NCBI GenBank assembly: GCA_035546295.1
Contig: DATKBT010000109.1
Location: 1 to 59,671 of the forward strand
Direction: 5' to 3'
DNA: 59,671 bases
DNA from: DATKBT01 sp035546295
GTDB taxonomy: Bacteria; Acidobacteriota; Thermoanaerobaculia; Multivoradales; Multivoraceae
Of this stretch, positions 35,539 through 46,384 are shown one piece after another. Below the pieces are notes generated by a model. That model did no database searches and was not told the DNA's origin. It saw only the letters and a program-made list of their open reading frames with translations. A program made the position numbers and the translations under genes. Position 1 is the first letter of the stretch. Each line of letters begins with the position of its first letter.

Positions 35539-38246
35539 CCCGACTCCTCCTCGGCGGAGACGACGTGCTCGGGAGCCCGTCCTGCGGCCGCGAGCGCCGC
35601 CGCCAGCCGCTCCCCGGCCGCGATCGTCCGCGAGTTCTCGGCTCCGAGCAACTCGGTCAGCCGGGCGCGCGAGCTCTTGAGCAGGGCCAGGCCCTCCTCG
35701 ACCTCTCCCAGCTCCACCAGCTCGCGCCCCAGCAAGCCCTCGGTATAGGGGATCTCCCAATGGCTGTCCTCGAGCGCGCTCCGCCGGATCTCGAGCGCCT
35801 CCCGGTAGAGCCGCGCGGCCTCGTCGTGATCGCCGCGCGCCGCGCGGGTCGTGCCCAGGCCGACCAGCGGGTGGGCGATGAACGGGTGCCCGGAGGGAAG
35901 CGAAGCGCGGTGCAGGTCGAGCGACCGGCGGTAGAGCGCCTCCGCCTCCTCGAGCCGACCGAGTCGGCGGGTGGCGTCGGCGAGTCCGGTGAGCGGCACG
36001 CCGACCCGCGGGTGATCGGGGCCGAGCGTGCGCACCCGGATGTCGAGCGCCTGGCGAAACAAGGGCAGCGCCTCCTCCAGACGTTCCTGCGAGGCGAGCA
36101 GCACCGCCAGGGAGTTGAGACTGGTGGTGAGGTCGGGGTGCGCGGGTCCGAGCACCTGGAGCCGGATCCCGAGCGCCCGCCGATGCGCCGCCTCGGATTC
36201 CTCGGGCCGATCGACGTAGCGCAGCAGGTTGCCGAGGTTGGAGTAGCTGTTCGACACCTCGAGGCTCCCCTCGCCGTGGATCTCGAGACGGATCGCGAGC
36301 GCGTCGCGGTAGCTTCGCTCGGCCTCGTCGTAGCGACCCTGCTCGTGGAGCGCCGCCGCCAGGCGGTCGAGGCTGTGGGCGCGCTCCTCGCTCGAGGGAG
36401 TGCCCCGCTCTCGCCAGATCGACAGCGCCTCCCGGTGGGCACGCTCGGCGGCGGCATAGTCACCGCGGTCGAACAACGCGGCGCCGAGATCGTCCGCGCT
36501 GCGCGCCAGCTCGGCGCTGCCGTCGGCGCGGAGAGCCCGCCAGGTCTCGAGCCCGCGACGCTGGAGCTCTTCCGCCGCGACCGCGTCGCCCTGCGCCGCG
36601 CGCAGCCGTCCCAGGCTCTGCAGCGACTCGGCGACGTCGGGCGAGGGCGCGCCGGCGGCCAGCCGGCGACGCTGCTCCAGCGCGCCCTCGAGCAGCGGCT
36701 CCGCCTCGTCGTAGAGCGCCAAGGTCCGATACACGTTGCCGATGGTGTCCATCATCGCGGCTTGCACCGCCGGCTCGGCGTCGAGCCCGCGGAGTCGCTG
36801 CTGGCCCTGGTCGAGGAGCTCGCGCGCGGTGATCGTCTCGCCGCGCGAACGGCTCGGGTCCGACACCTCGAACAGATCGACCACGAACTCGGAGACCCTC
36901 CGGGCCTTCGCCGCCTCGCGCTGCGCCTCGATGCGCTCATTGCGCAGACGCTGCGTGTAGAAGCCGACCAACGACACCAGCAGTGCTGCCAGGACCGCGG
37001 CGATGGCCACCGCCTCGCGGTGGCGGCCGACGAACTTCCGTGCCCGATAGCCGGCGGTCGAGGGTCGGGCCGACACCGGCTGGCCGGCGAGATGGCGGCG
37101 AACGTCCTCCGCCAGGTGATCGACGGAGGCGTACCGGCGCTCGGGCTCCCGGCGAAGCGCCATCAGCACGATGTCGTCGAGGTCCCCCCGCAGCCGGCGC
37201 TGCAGAAGGCGAGGGTGGGCGCGACGCGCGGCCGCGATCTGCTCGGCGGTCGGCGCGGTGGTCGCAGGTTCCGCCGCCCGGGTGACGGCGGTGCTGGGCG
37301 GGCGAGGGGAAGCGTCGGCGAGCACCCGGCGCACCGCCGCGGGCAGGGTCTCCTCCGGCTCCCACGGCAGCCGACCGGCGAGAAGCTCGTAGAGCAGGAC
37401 CCCCAGCGAGTACACGTCCGCGGCGGTGGTCACCGGCTCGCCCAGGATCTGCTCGGGGCTCGCGTACCCGGGCGTCATCAGCCTGGTGCCGGCCTCGGTG
37501 GCCGCCAGCGTGTGCTCCGAGCGGTCGGGCTCGAGCAGCTTGGCGATCCCGAAGTCGAGCAGCTTGGGGCGGCCCTCGGCGGTGACGAGGATGTTGGCGG
37601 GCTTGAGGTCGCGGTGCACCACCAGGTTGCGGTGGGCGAAGCGCACCGCGTCGCACACCTCGAGGAACAGCTCGAGCCGGGCCTCCGTGTCGAGGCGCCC
37701 GCGATCGCAGAACTCGGTGATCGGCCGCCCTTCGACGTGCTCCATCACCAGGAACGGCCGGCCGCTCGGGGTGGCGCCGCCATCGAGCAGCCGGGCGACG
37801 TTGGGATGGTCGAGGTCCGCCAGGATCTGGCGCTCCGTGCGGAAGCGGGCCTGGAGCCCGTCGCCCGTGAACGAGGCGCGCAGCACCTTTACCGCAACCG
37901 CCGCCCGGTACGCGCGATCGGCGCGGGTCGCCAGGAACACCACGCCCATCCCGCCGCGACCGATCTCGCGCTCCAGCGCGTAGGGACCGAGGCGGGCGCC
38001 GGGAGCGAGCTCGTCCATCCCACCGTCCTCCGTCCCGGCCGCGGCCGAGGCGAGGGCGTCGGCCACGGCACCGTCGAGCGCGGATGCTGCGCCCGGCGAC
38101 CACGACAGCAGGGACTCCACCTGCCGAGCGAGCTCCGGGTCGCCCGCGCCCACCTCGTCGAGAGCGCTCCGCCGGTGCTGCGGAGACAGATCGACCAGCT
38201 CCTCGAAGAGCTCTCGCATCCGCCGCCAGCGGTCTGACTTGTCCAC
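35535..38246 (-). CDS. Transmembrane Ser/Thr protein kinase with TPR domain, unit 2
   Basis: A 903-residue kinase laid out as unit 1: N-terminal helical region 1-85 ('FEELVDLSPQHRRSALDEV'), kinase domain about 88-395 with GRGGMG, K120 in VAVKVL, HRDLK (211-215), DFG (231-233) and SPEQ, and one membrane helix at about 411-430. About 450 residues of TPR follow, with 'LGPAHPDLTTSLNSLAVLLASQ' repeats. GGGAGG seven bases before GTG 38244-38246 fixes the start. It is the first gene of kinase > sigma > trmJ. Confidence 0.93.
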   Translation of the reverse strand: MDKSDRWRRMRELFEELVDLSPQHRRSALDEVGAGDPELARQVESLLSWSPGAASALDGAVADALASAAAGTEDGGMDELAPGARLGPYALEREIGRGGMGVVFLATRADRAYRAAVAVKVLRASFTGDGLQARFRTERQILADLDHPNVARLLDGGATPSGRPFLVMEHVEGRPITEFCDRGRLDTEARLELFLEVCDAVRFAHRNLVVHRDLKPANILVTAEGRPKLLDFGIAKLLEPDRSEHTLAATEAGTRLMTPGYASPEQILGEPVTTAADVYSLGVLLYELLAGRLPWEPEETLPAAVRRVLADASPRPPSTAVTRAAEPATTAPTAEQIAAARRAHPRLLQRRLRGDLDDIVLMALRREPERRYASVDHLAEDVRRHLAGQPVSARPSTAGYRARKFVGRHREAVAIAAVLAALLVSLVGFYTQRLRNERIEAQREAAKARRVSEFVVDLFEVSDPSRSRGETITARELLDQGQQRLRGLDAEPAVQAAMMDTIGNVYRTLALYDEAEPLLEGALEQRRRLAAGAPSPDVAESLQSLGRLRAAQGDAVAAEELQRRGLETWRALRADGSAELARSADDLGAALFDRGDYAAAERAHREALSIWRERGTPSSEERAHSLDRLAAALHEQGRYDEAERSYRDALAIRLEIHGEGSLEVSNSYSNLGNLLRYVDRPEESEAAHRRALGIRLQVLGPAHPDLTTSLNSLAVLLASQERLEEALPLFRQALDIRVRTLGPDHPRVGVPLTGLADATRRLGRLEEAEALYRRSLDLHRASLPSGHPFIAHPLVGLGTTRAARGDHDEAARLYREALEIRRSALEDSHWEIPYTEGLLGRELVELGEVEEGLALLKSSRARLTELLGAENSRTIAAGERLAAALAAAGRAPEHVVSAEEESG

Positions 38247-38539
38247 GACGTCCCTCCCGCTACCCTGCGGCCGAGCTTACCTGCGCGACGTCGAAGGGCT
38301 GGCGCCAGCGCTCGCCCAGCTCAGCTGAGCCGGGTAGCGAGCTCGTGGTGGTCACCACTCCGCAGCGAGCCGCGAGAGCGAAGCGTGGCCACACCACGAG
38401 CCCGCCAGCCAGTCACTCGTGCGCCGCGAGGCTGTCAGCCGGCGCGGCTGGATCGACCGGAGGGCCGCGACCGCGACCACTTCCTGGTCGCACTCAGACA
38501 CGCGGACGCTCGGGCGCATGACGGACGCGCAGATGGGGG

Positions 38540-38923
38540 TCAGCGCCCTCCGGTCTCGACGCGGCGGCGCCGAGGGTCGAGGTCCTCGATCTCGTCGACC
38601 TCGATCCTCTCGCCCTCGAGCGTTCCGGTGACCTTCACGTAGCCGACATGGGCCTCGGCCTTGGCCTGATCCGAGAGCTCGTAGATCTCGCCCTCCTCCT
38701 CCGTGTACAGCACGAGCTTGGCGCCGTCGGCCTGGCACTTGAGTGTGCAGGCCTTGCCGTTCGGGTTCGCGTTGGCGCGCCCGCAGACCTCGTCGACGAT
38801 CCAGCCGGAGATCTCGACCGGGTTCTCCGCGTCGTCGGCTGCCACCAAGAGCGGCAGCCCCATCAGCCCGCCCAGGAGTACCGACACACCGATCCCGGCG
38901 CGCCGGACGAAACGAGACGTCAT
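38540..38923 (-). CDS. Small exported protein with conserved Cys motif
   Basis: A 127-residue protein. It has a signal peptide (RRAGIGVSVLLGGLMGLPLLVAAD) followed by a compact domain: 'ISGWIVDEVCG', 'GKACTLKCQADGAKLVLY' and 'YVKVTGTLEGERIEV'. The CG...C-x3-C-x3-GAK pattern resembles small secreted acidobacterial proteins (DUF5818-like). The three Cys might bind metal or form a disulfide. The N-terminus was set at the ATG before the signal peptide. Stretches of 293 and 419 bp without intact genes flank it. Confidence 0.72.
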   Translation of the reverse strand: MTSRFVRRAGIGVSVLLGGLMGLPLLVAADDAENPVEISGWIVDEVCGRANANPNGKACTLKCQADGAKLVLYTEEEGEIYELSDQAKAEAHVGYVKVTGTLEGERIEVDEIEDLDPRRRRVETGGR

Positions 38924-39124
38924 GGTTCGTCCCCCGTGATGGATGAGATGGGAAGGGGCCCGAATGAGCCCGCACGCTCAGAACTGTCTCAGCCCGTTGA
39001 GCTTATCCCGGAAGACGCAGCGAGGCGGCGAGTCGGGCGTCGCGCCAGCTCCCCTCCGCCCTGCTGCGCTCGGCGGCCAGCGAGGTCGCGGATCCGCGTG
39101 CCCTCCGATGCGCCGGCTACGAGC

Positions 39125-39208
39125 CGCTGGGCGCTGGCCGCCGACGTCGAGGTCGAGGTCGAGGTCGAGGTCGAGCTGATGGTCACCGACTCGACGACAG
39201 GCCCCTAG
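39125..39208 (+). pseudogene. Scrap of the 'TPDTGYFW' domain with hexanucleotide expansion (relic B)
   Basis: In the gap before the helicase gene, the plus strand reads RWALAADVEVEVEVEVEL, continues MVTDSTTGP and stops at TAG. The intact proteins have 'RYWAFIAGLTDVEIDLIVED' at this point, so this is a relic of the same domain. Its DVEV turn is lengthened by five GAGGTC units (39143-39173). It lacks both the upstream domain and the final about 20 residues. Confidence 0.6.
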
Positions 39209-39342
39209 CGCCGGATCGAGAGCGCCGCCGGAGAACCGTTCCGCCCGTCTTCACGTCTCGGCCGTTTCCCTGCCCATGAGGCCAGCGTCGGCCGCGCGAG
39301 CAACTTGCTGGTCGCGCGAGCCTCCGCGCTACAGTCGCCGGC

Positions 39343-41979
39343 ATGTCGACGATGCCGGAGAACCCGAGCGTGAGCGAGGGATCGACCCTCACCGAGACGC
39401 CGGCGGGGCTGGGCTCGCGCCTGCCGGCGGCCGGCGCGATCGACCGCGACGAGATCCTCGACCGCTTCCTCGACTGGGTCGCCGAGCTCGGCTTCGAGCT
39501 GTTCCCGGCCCAGGAGGAGGCGCTGCTCGAGATCATGGCGGGGCGGCACGTGATCCTGAGCACGCCGACCGGCTCGGGCAAGTCGCTGGTCGCCGCCGGC
39601 CTGCACTTCGAGACCCTGGCGCGGGGCGGGATCACGTACTACACGTCGCCGATCAAGGCGCTCGCCTCGGAGAAGTTCTTCGACCTGTCGCGCAGCTTCG
39701 GCGCCGATCGTGTCGGCATGCTCACCGGCGACGCTTCGATCAATCCCGAGGCGCCGATCCTGTGCTGCACCGCCGAGGTGCTCTCCAACCTCGCGCTGCG
39801 CTACGGCGACCAGCTCGAAGCCGACTCGGTGGTGATGGACGAGTTCCACTACTACTCGGACCCCGAACGCGGCGTCGCCTGGCAGGTGCCCCTGATCACT
39901 CTGCCGAACACGCGTTTCCTGCTGATGTCGGCGACGCTGGGCAACCCTGCCCCGATCAAGGAGCGGCTCGAGGCGTTCAGCGGCCGCGAGGTGGCGACGA
40001 TCATCGGCCACGAGCGCCCGGTGCCGCTCGAGTTCGAGTACTCGGAGCTGCCGATCCACGAGACGGTCGAGAAGTTGGTCGCCGGCCGGCGCTCGCCCGT
40101 TTACGTCGTCAACTTCACCCAGCGCGAATGCGCCGAGCTGGCGACCGCGCTGACCAGCCACCAGCTCACCGACAAGGAGCAGAAGGCCGCGATCCGCGAG
40201 GCCATCGGCCACTTCCGCTTCGACACCGCCTACGGCAAGGAGATGCGGCGCTTCCTCGGCCACGGCATCGGCGTCCACCACGCCGGGCTGCTCCCCAAGT
40301 ACCGGCTTCTGGTCGAGCAGCTCTCTCAGCAGGGGCTGCTGCAGGTGATCTGCGGCACCGACACGCTCGGGGTCGGCGTCAACATCCCGATCCGCACCGT
40401 GCTGTTCAGAAAGCTGTGCAAGTTCGACGGCCAGAAGATGACCATCCTCTCGGTGCGCGACTTCCACCAGATCTCGGGGCGCGCCGGCCGCAAGGGCTTC
40501 GACGATCGCGGCACCGTGGTCTGCCAGGCGCCCGAGCACGTCATCGAGAACCTGCGCATCGACCAGAAGATCGCGGCCGACCCGAAGAAGGCCAAGAAGC
40601 TGCGCAAGTCGAATCCTCCCGAGCGCGGCTACGTCCACTGGGACGAGAGCACCTTCCGAAAGCTGATCGACTCGCCCCCTGAGACCCTCGAGTCGCGCTT
40701 CGTGGTCACCCACGGGATGATCCTCGACCTGATCCAGCGCGACGGCGCGGATGACGATCCGGCCCGCAAGAACTTCTGGTCGCTACGCGCGCTGATCCAC
40801 GAATCTCACGAGTCCCCGGAGCGCAAGCGCGAGCTGATCTCGGACGCAGCGCAGCGGGTGCTTTCGCTCTACCGCGCCGGCATTCTGAAGCTGCGCTCCG
40901 ACGTCGCCACGGGATATCGGTGGGTGGTGCTCGACGAGAACCTCCAGCTCACCTTCTCGCTCTACCAGACGCTGGCGCTCTACCTCGTGGAGACGCTGGG
41001 CGAGCTCGACCCCGCAGCCGAAGGCTACGCCGAGAACGTGCTCTCGCTGGTCGAGGCGGTGCTCGAGAACCCCGACCTGATCTTGCGCCGTCAGGCCGAC
41101 AAGCTGCGCGACGAGCTCTACCAGCAGCTCAGGTCGGAGCGGGTCGAGTACGACGAGCGCCAGGCCAAGCTCGAGGAGGTCACCTGGCCGAAGCCCAACG
41201 CCGAGGCGATCTACCGGACCTTCAACCTGTTTCGCGAAAAGCACCCCTGGGTCGCCGGCGAGACGGTCAAGCCGAAGGGGATCGCACGCGAGATCTGGGA
41301 GGAGTACCACGGCTTCGGCGACTTCGTGCGCAAATACGGGATCCAGCGCTCAGAGGGACTGCTGCTGCGCTACCTGAGCCAGCTCTACAAGACGCTCGCG
41401 CAGTCGGTGCCCGACGAGCTGAAGACCGACGAGGTGTGGGACGTCCTCGGCTTCTTCCGCGCGATGCTCTCGCGCGTCGACACCTCGCTGCTCGAGGAGT
41501 GGGAGAGCCTGCTGCATCCCGAGACCGGCGCCGGGCGGCTCGCCGGCACCGACCAGGGCCAGCACGCGCTCGAGGAGTACGAGCTGCTGGTCGACCCCCG
41601 CGCCTTCAACGCCAGGCTGCGCGCCGAGCTCTACCAGCTGGTGCGCGCGCTCGCCCAGCGCGACTGGGAGGAAGCGGTCGCCTGCATCCATCCCGAGTCG
41701 GGCTGGGACGAGGCGCGCTTCGACGAGGCGATGGCTCCCTACTTCGAGGAGTACGAGGCGCTGGTCTTCACTCCCGAGGCCCGCCGCAGCGACCTCACGC
41801 GGATCACCGAGACCGGACCCGGACGGTGGGAGATCGTGCAGACCCTGCTCGATCCGGAAGGGGACCGCTTCTGGTTCCTCGAGGCGAGAGTGGATCTCGA
41901 CCTCCGCGACACCGCGGCGCTGGTCGAGAGCGGGCAGCTCAAGGAGGCCCTGCTCCGCCTCGAGCGCATCGCGCGCTGA
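39343..41979 (+). CDS. DUF3516 superfamily 2 RNA/DNA helicase
   Basis: An 878-residue helicase. The N-terminal helicase core has Walker A TPTGSGKS (about 70), 'YYTSPIKALASEKF', motif II MDEFHYY, 'LMSATLG', 'GIGVHHAGLLPKYR' and 'HQISGRAGRKGFDD'. The C-terminal half is DUF3516, as in Ski2/Mtr4-like helicases of actinobacteria and acidobacteria. It probably unwinds RNA. ATG 39343 is 30 bp ahead of an in-frame alternative and has no strong ribosome site. It lies upstream of RecQ on the same strand but with a pseudogene in between. Confidence 0.9.
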   Translation: MSTMPENPSVSEGSTLTETPAGLGSRLPAAGAIDRDEILDRFLDWVAELGFELFPAQEEALLEIMAGRHVILSTPTGSGKSLVAAGLHFETLARGGITYYTSPIKALASEKFFDLSRSFGADRVGMLTGDASINPEAPILCCTAEVLSNLALRYGDQLEADSVVMDEFHYYSDPERGVAWQVPLITLPNTRFLLMSATLGNPAPIKERLEAFSGREVATIIGHERPVPLEFEYSELPIHETVEKLVAGRRSPVYVVNFTQRECAELATALTSHQLTDKEQKAAIREAIGHFRFDTAYGKEMRRFLGHGIGVHHAGLLPKYRLLVEQLSQQGLLQVICGTDTLGVGVNIPIRTVLFRKLCKFDGQKMTILSVRDFHQISGRAGRKGFDDRGTVVCQAPEHVIENLRIDQKIAADPKKAKKLRKSNPPERGYVHWDESTFRKLIDSPPETLESRFVVTHGMILDLIQRDGADDDPARKNFWSLRALIHESHESPERKRELISDAAQRVLSLYRAGILKLRSDVATGYRWVVLDENLQLTFSLYQTLALYLVETLGELDPAAEGYAENVLSLVEAVLENPDLILRRQADKLRDELYQQLRSERVEYDERQAKLEEVTWPKPNAEAIYRTFNLFREKHPWVAGETVKPKGIAREIWEEYHGFGDFVRKYGIQRSEGLLLRYLSQLYKTLAQSVPDELKTDEVWDVLGFFRAMLSRVDTSLLEEWESLLHPETGAGRLAGTDQGQHALEEYELLVDPRAFNARLRAELYQLVRALAQRDWEEAVACIHPESGWDEARFDEAMAPYFEEYEALVFTPEARRSDLTRITETGPGRWEIVQTLLDPEGDRFWFLEARVDLDLRDTAALVESGQLKEALLRLERIAR

Positions 41980-41989
41980 GCCCCTGGCG

Positions 41990-42337
41990 GTGAGCTCGAA
42001 GATCGGCGACGCCACCCTGGTGGTCGACAGCCTTCTGCTCGGTGGCTCCGGCCCGGGTGTTCGTGTGAGCACCAGCCTGCCCCTGCAGATCCCGAGTCTC
42101 GGATCGACCCAAGCCATCAGCGTGACCTGCACGCCGCCGAGCGTTGGCACGTTCACGGCCACCCTGACCTCGAACCCTGACCTCGAACCCTGACCTCGAC
42201 CACAAACGACGCGTCGACGCCCCACCAGCCAGTACGACCTCGTGTGCGAGGGTGTCGAGCAGGTCCCGTCGATCCCCACCCTCTCCACCTGGGACATGCT
42301 CGGACTCTGCTCGCCTGAGGGGCCGGATTGGCGCTGA
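41990..42337 (+). pseudogene. C-terminus of an IPTL-CTERM secreted protein, broken
   Basis: The frame from GTG 41990 reads 'LGSTQAISVTCTPPSVGTF' and ends at TGA 42193 in a tandem repeat. The same phase resumes beyond it as 'PTSQYDLVCEGVEQ', then 'VPSIPTLSTWDMLGL', and stops at 42335-42337. 'CTP...GTFTATLT' is typical of choice-of-anchor/Ig-like domains. IPTLSTW is the first part of the IPTL-CTERM sorting tail, but the following membrane helix and basic end are missing. So a stop splits the domain and the tail is degraded. Confidence 0.7.
42161..42199 (+). repeat. 13-bp triplicate inside the IPTL-CTERM pseudogene
   Basis: ACCCTGACCTCGA occurs three times in a row at 42161, 42174 and 42187. 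Removing two copies restores 'TATLTSTTNDAS' as expected for the domain. The 26-bp insertion shifts the frame and creates the stop at 42191-42193. An extra C in a C-run near 42222 compensates to 27 bp, so the distal part is back in phase. Confidence 0.75.
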
Positions 42338-42410
42338 CCAGGCGCTCGGCCCGAGCCGGCGGTCGCGCTTCCGCCTTGTCCCGGTGAGCGCCTGCGCCTA
42401 TCCTCGGCCG

Positions 42411-44390
<1,980 letters not shown>

Positions 44391-44420
44391 TCTCGCGCGC
44401 ACCACCCCTGATTTGCTTTC

Positions 44421-46079
44421 TCACGGACAGGTGTCGAACGCGCTGGTGTCGGTGACCGGGTCGAACGCGGCTCCGAGCGGGCTCTCGTACATGCGCACCA
44501 CGGACTCCTGCGTGTCTTCGACGATCAGGTCGATCTCGACGTCGGTGAGGCCGGCGATGAACGCCCAGTACCGATCGTTGAAGCCGCAGGCGTTGAGCAG
44601 CTTGACCACCACCTCGACGTTGGCAGCGTCGAAGATCCAGAAATAGCCGGTGTCGGGAGTCAGCTCCACCGCCTGACCGGCGCCCTGGTTGCCCTGGGCA
44701 TCGCGCCAGGAGAGGGTCACGCGAAAGCGGTCCTGGTTCAGGCAGAGGGTCGTCGAGCCCTCGGTGCACTCGGTGACGCCTTCGCCGGTGGCGCAGGGAT
44801 GAGTGTAGGAGTTGCCGACGATGCCGCCGTCTCGAGCGATGGCGCGCGAGGCGACCAACGAGGCGCCGTTGCGGTTGCCGGCGACCACCGACTCCGTGAC
44901 ACTCGGGCTCACCGTGTACTCGAAGCCGAGGAACCCGCCTTCGAGGTTCATCGCCCGCGCCGCGCCGTCGGCGTACACCACGCCCTCGACCGGGCTCACC
45001 CAGACCACCAGGAACTCCCGTCCGCCGACCGCAGCGACGTCGGGCAGTTCGTCGTTGCGGTAGATCCGCTCGTTGACCTGAACCTCGTTGCCGGCGGCGA
45101 CCCCGCTGGCGAGGAAGCCGCGCGCCTGGACGCTGCGGCCCTGGTCGTCGGAGCCGGCCGAGCTGGCGCTCTGCCAGACGACCAGGTAGCTGCCGTCGGC
45201 GTCGACCGCGACCCGCGGCCGGTTCTGACTCCCCTGGGTCGTCACGTTGACCTGCTCCTCGGCCCCCTGCGCCTGGCCGTTGGCGGCGTAGCGGCGCGCC
45301 TGGACGCTGTCGCTGTTCGAGTCGCTGCCCGCGCTGTCGCGGCTGCCGAACACGACGACGAAGCGGCCGTCGGGAGCGACCCCGACGTCGGGGGCGCCCT
45401 GGGTGCTCGAGGTGCGGCTGTTGACCTGGAATTGAGATCCCCGCGGGTCGCCGTCGGCGTCGAAGCGGCGCGCCTGGACGCTGGCGCCGCTGTCGTCGTC
45501 GCCCGGCGACTGCTGGCTCTCCCAGGTCACCACGAAGCTGCCGTCGGCGGCCATGCCGACCTGGGGAGCGACCTGGTTGCCGGCGGTGAAGTCGTTGATC
45601 TGGAAGTCGTTGCCGCGCGCAAGCCCGTCGGCGCCGAAGAGCCGGCCACGGATGCTGCCGGAGTCGGTGTCTCCCGGGGATATGTCGCTCTGCCAGACCA
45701 CGACGAAGCGGCCGTCGGGCGCTGCCGCCACCGACGCCTCGAACTGGTCCTGCTCGGTGAGGGTGTTGACCTGGAAGGCGTCGCCCACCGGCTGGCCGTC
45801 CTGATCGACGAAGATCCCGAGGACGCCATTGCGATCCCCGTCCCCGACCGACGGCGACGCGGTGAACACGACGATCCCGGTACCGTCTCCGAACAGTGCG
45901 GCCCCGGGCTCAATGAGCGTTCCGAAGTCGGCGAAGGAGACCTCGTTCACGTTGGCGGAGATCGGGGCGCAGGGGGAGCCCCCCTGGGCGAGGACCGAAG
46001 GGACGGCCAGTAGGGCAAGCGTCAGGACGAGAGCAGCGACGCGGTCTCGGGAGCGGCTACCGGAGCTCGACTCGGACAT
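44421..46079 (-). CDS. Secreted beta-repeat protein with C-terminal 'TPDTGYFW' domain (copy 2)
   Basis: A 552-residue exported protein. The signal peptide is 'RVAALVLTLALLAVPSVLAQ'. About seven repeats of 50-57 residues follow ('APDGRFVVVWQSDISPGDTDSGSI..R.F', 'FQVN'). The C-terminal domain has 'TTLCLNQDRFRVTLSWRD', 'LTPDTGYFWIFD', 'VVVKLLNACGFNDRYW' and 'DTSAFDTC'. AAGGAGG before ATG 46077-46079 is a near-perfect ribosome site and fixes the start. It is very similar to the beheaded copy directly upstream and more distant from copy 1 at 3165. Probably an extracellular or surface beta-propeller; ligand unknown. Confidence 0.88.
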   Translation of the reverse strand: MSESSSGSRSRDRVAALVLTLALLAVPSVLAQGGSPCAPISANVNEVSFADFGTLIEPGAALFGDGTGIVVFTASPSVGDGDRNGVLGIFVDQDGQPVGDAFQVNTLTEQDQFEASVAAAPDGRFVVVWQSDISPGDTDSGSIRGRLFGADGLARGNDFQINDFTAGNQVAPQVGMAADGSFVVTWESQQSPGDDDSGASVQARRFDADGDPRGSQFQVNSRTSSTQGAPDVGVAPDGRFVVVFGSRDSAGSDSNSDSVQARRYAANGQAQGAEEQVNVTTQGSQNRPRVAVDADGSYLVVWQSASSAGSDDQGRSVQARGFLASGVAAGNEVQVNERIYRNDELPDVAAVGGREFLVVWVSPVEGVVYADGAARAMNLEGGFLGFEYTVSPSVTESVVAGNRNGASLVASRAIARDGGIVGNSYTHPCATGEGVTECTEGSTTLCLNQDRFRVTLSWRDAQGNQGAGQAVELTPDTGYFWIFDAANVEVVVKLLNACGFNDRYWAFIAGLTDVEIDLIVEDTQESVVRMYESPLGAAFDPVTDTSAFDTCP

Positions 46080-46384
46080 GACAACCTCCTTGGAACGGTC
46101 TGGTGAGGGCGAAATTGCACCTCCATTCCTCAAGGTACCAAGTCCCGTCGGCAGACTCCTGCCCCGCTGCCGCCTGGGATCCTTCCCTTCCGGATCGAGG
46201 CGGGCAGTGGGGGAAAGGACCTTTCCTGGCCGGGAGATCGAGCTCAGGGTTTGCTCGGGTCCGCCACCTGCGAGAGGTTCTGGCCCGCCTCCAGTCTCGG
46301 CAGCCTCTCCAGCGCCTTGCCGGCGCCATCCGCGGTCGGCACCGCATCCGCCGCCGACCGCGGGTTCGTCAGTCGCATCTCCCC
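46080..46384 (-). other. Leader region between the two tandem secreted-protein genes
   Basis: This 305-bp gap separates the stop of the truncated copy from the start of copy 2. It contains the copy 2 ribosome site (AAGGAGG) at its end. I see no gene, and no promoter pair that I would defend. The text does not resemble the other copies, so the duplication junction is probably here. Confidence 0.4.

Noticed and set aside
38341..38402. Inverted repeat GCTCGTGGT/ACCACGAGC upstream of kinase unit 2, whose first arm shares an 18-mer with 21262-21279
   Set aside because: A 9-bp stem with a loop of over 40 nt is not a credible terminator, and one shared 18-mer between two sites is not enough to claim a dispersed element.
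44391..44420. Bidirectional terminator between recQ and secreted copy 2
   Set aside because: Only 30 bp and no stem-loop visible.
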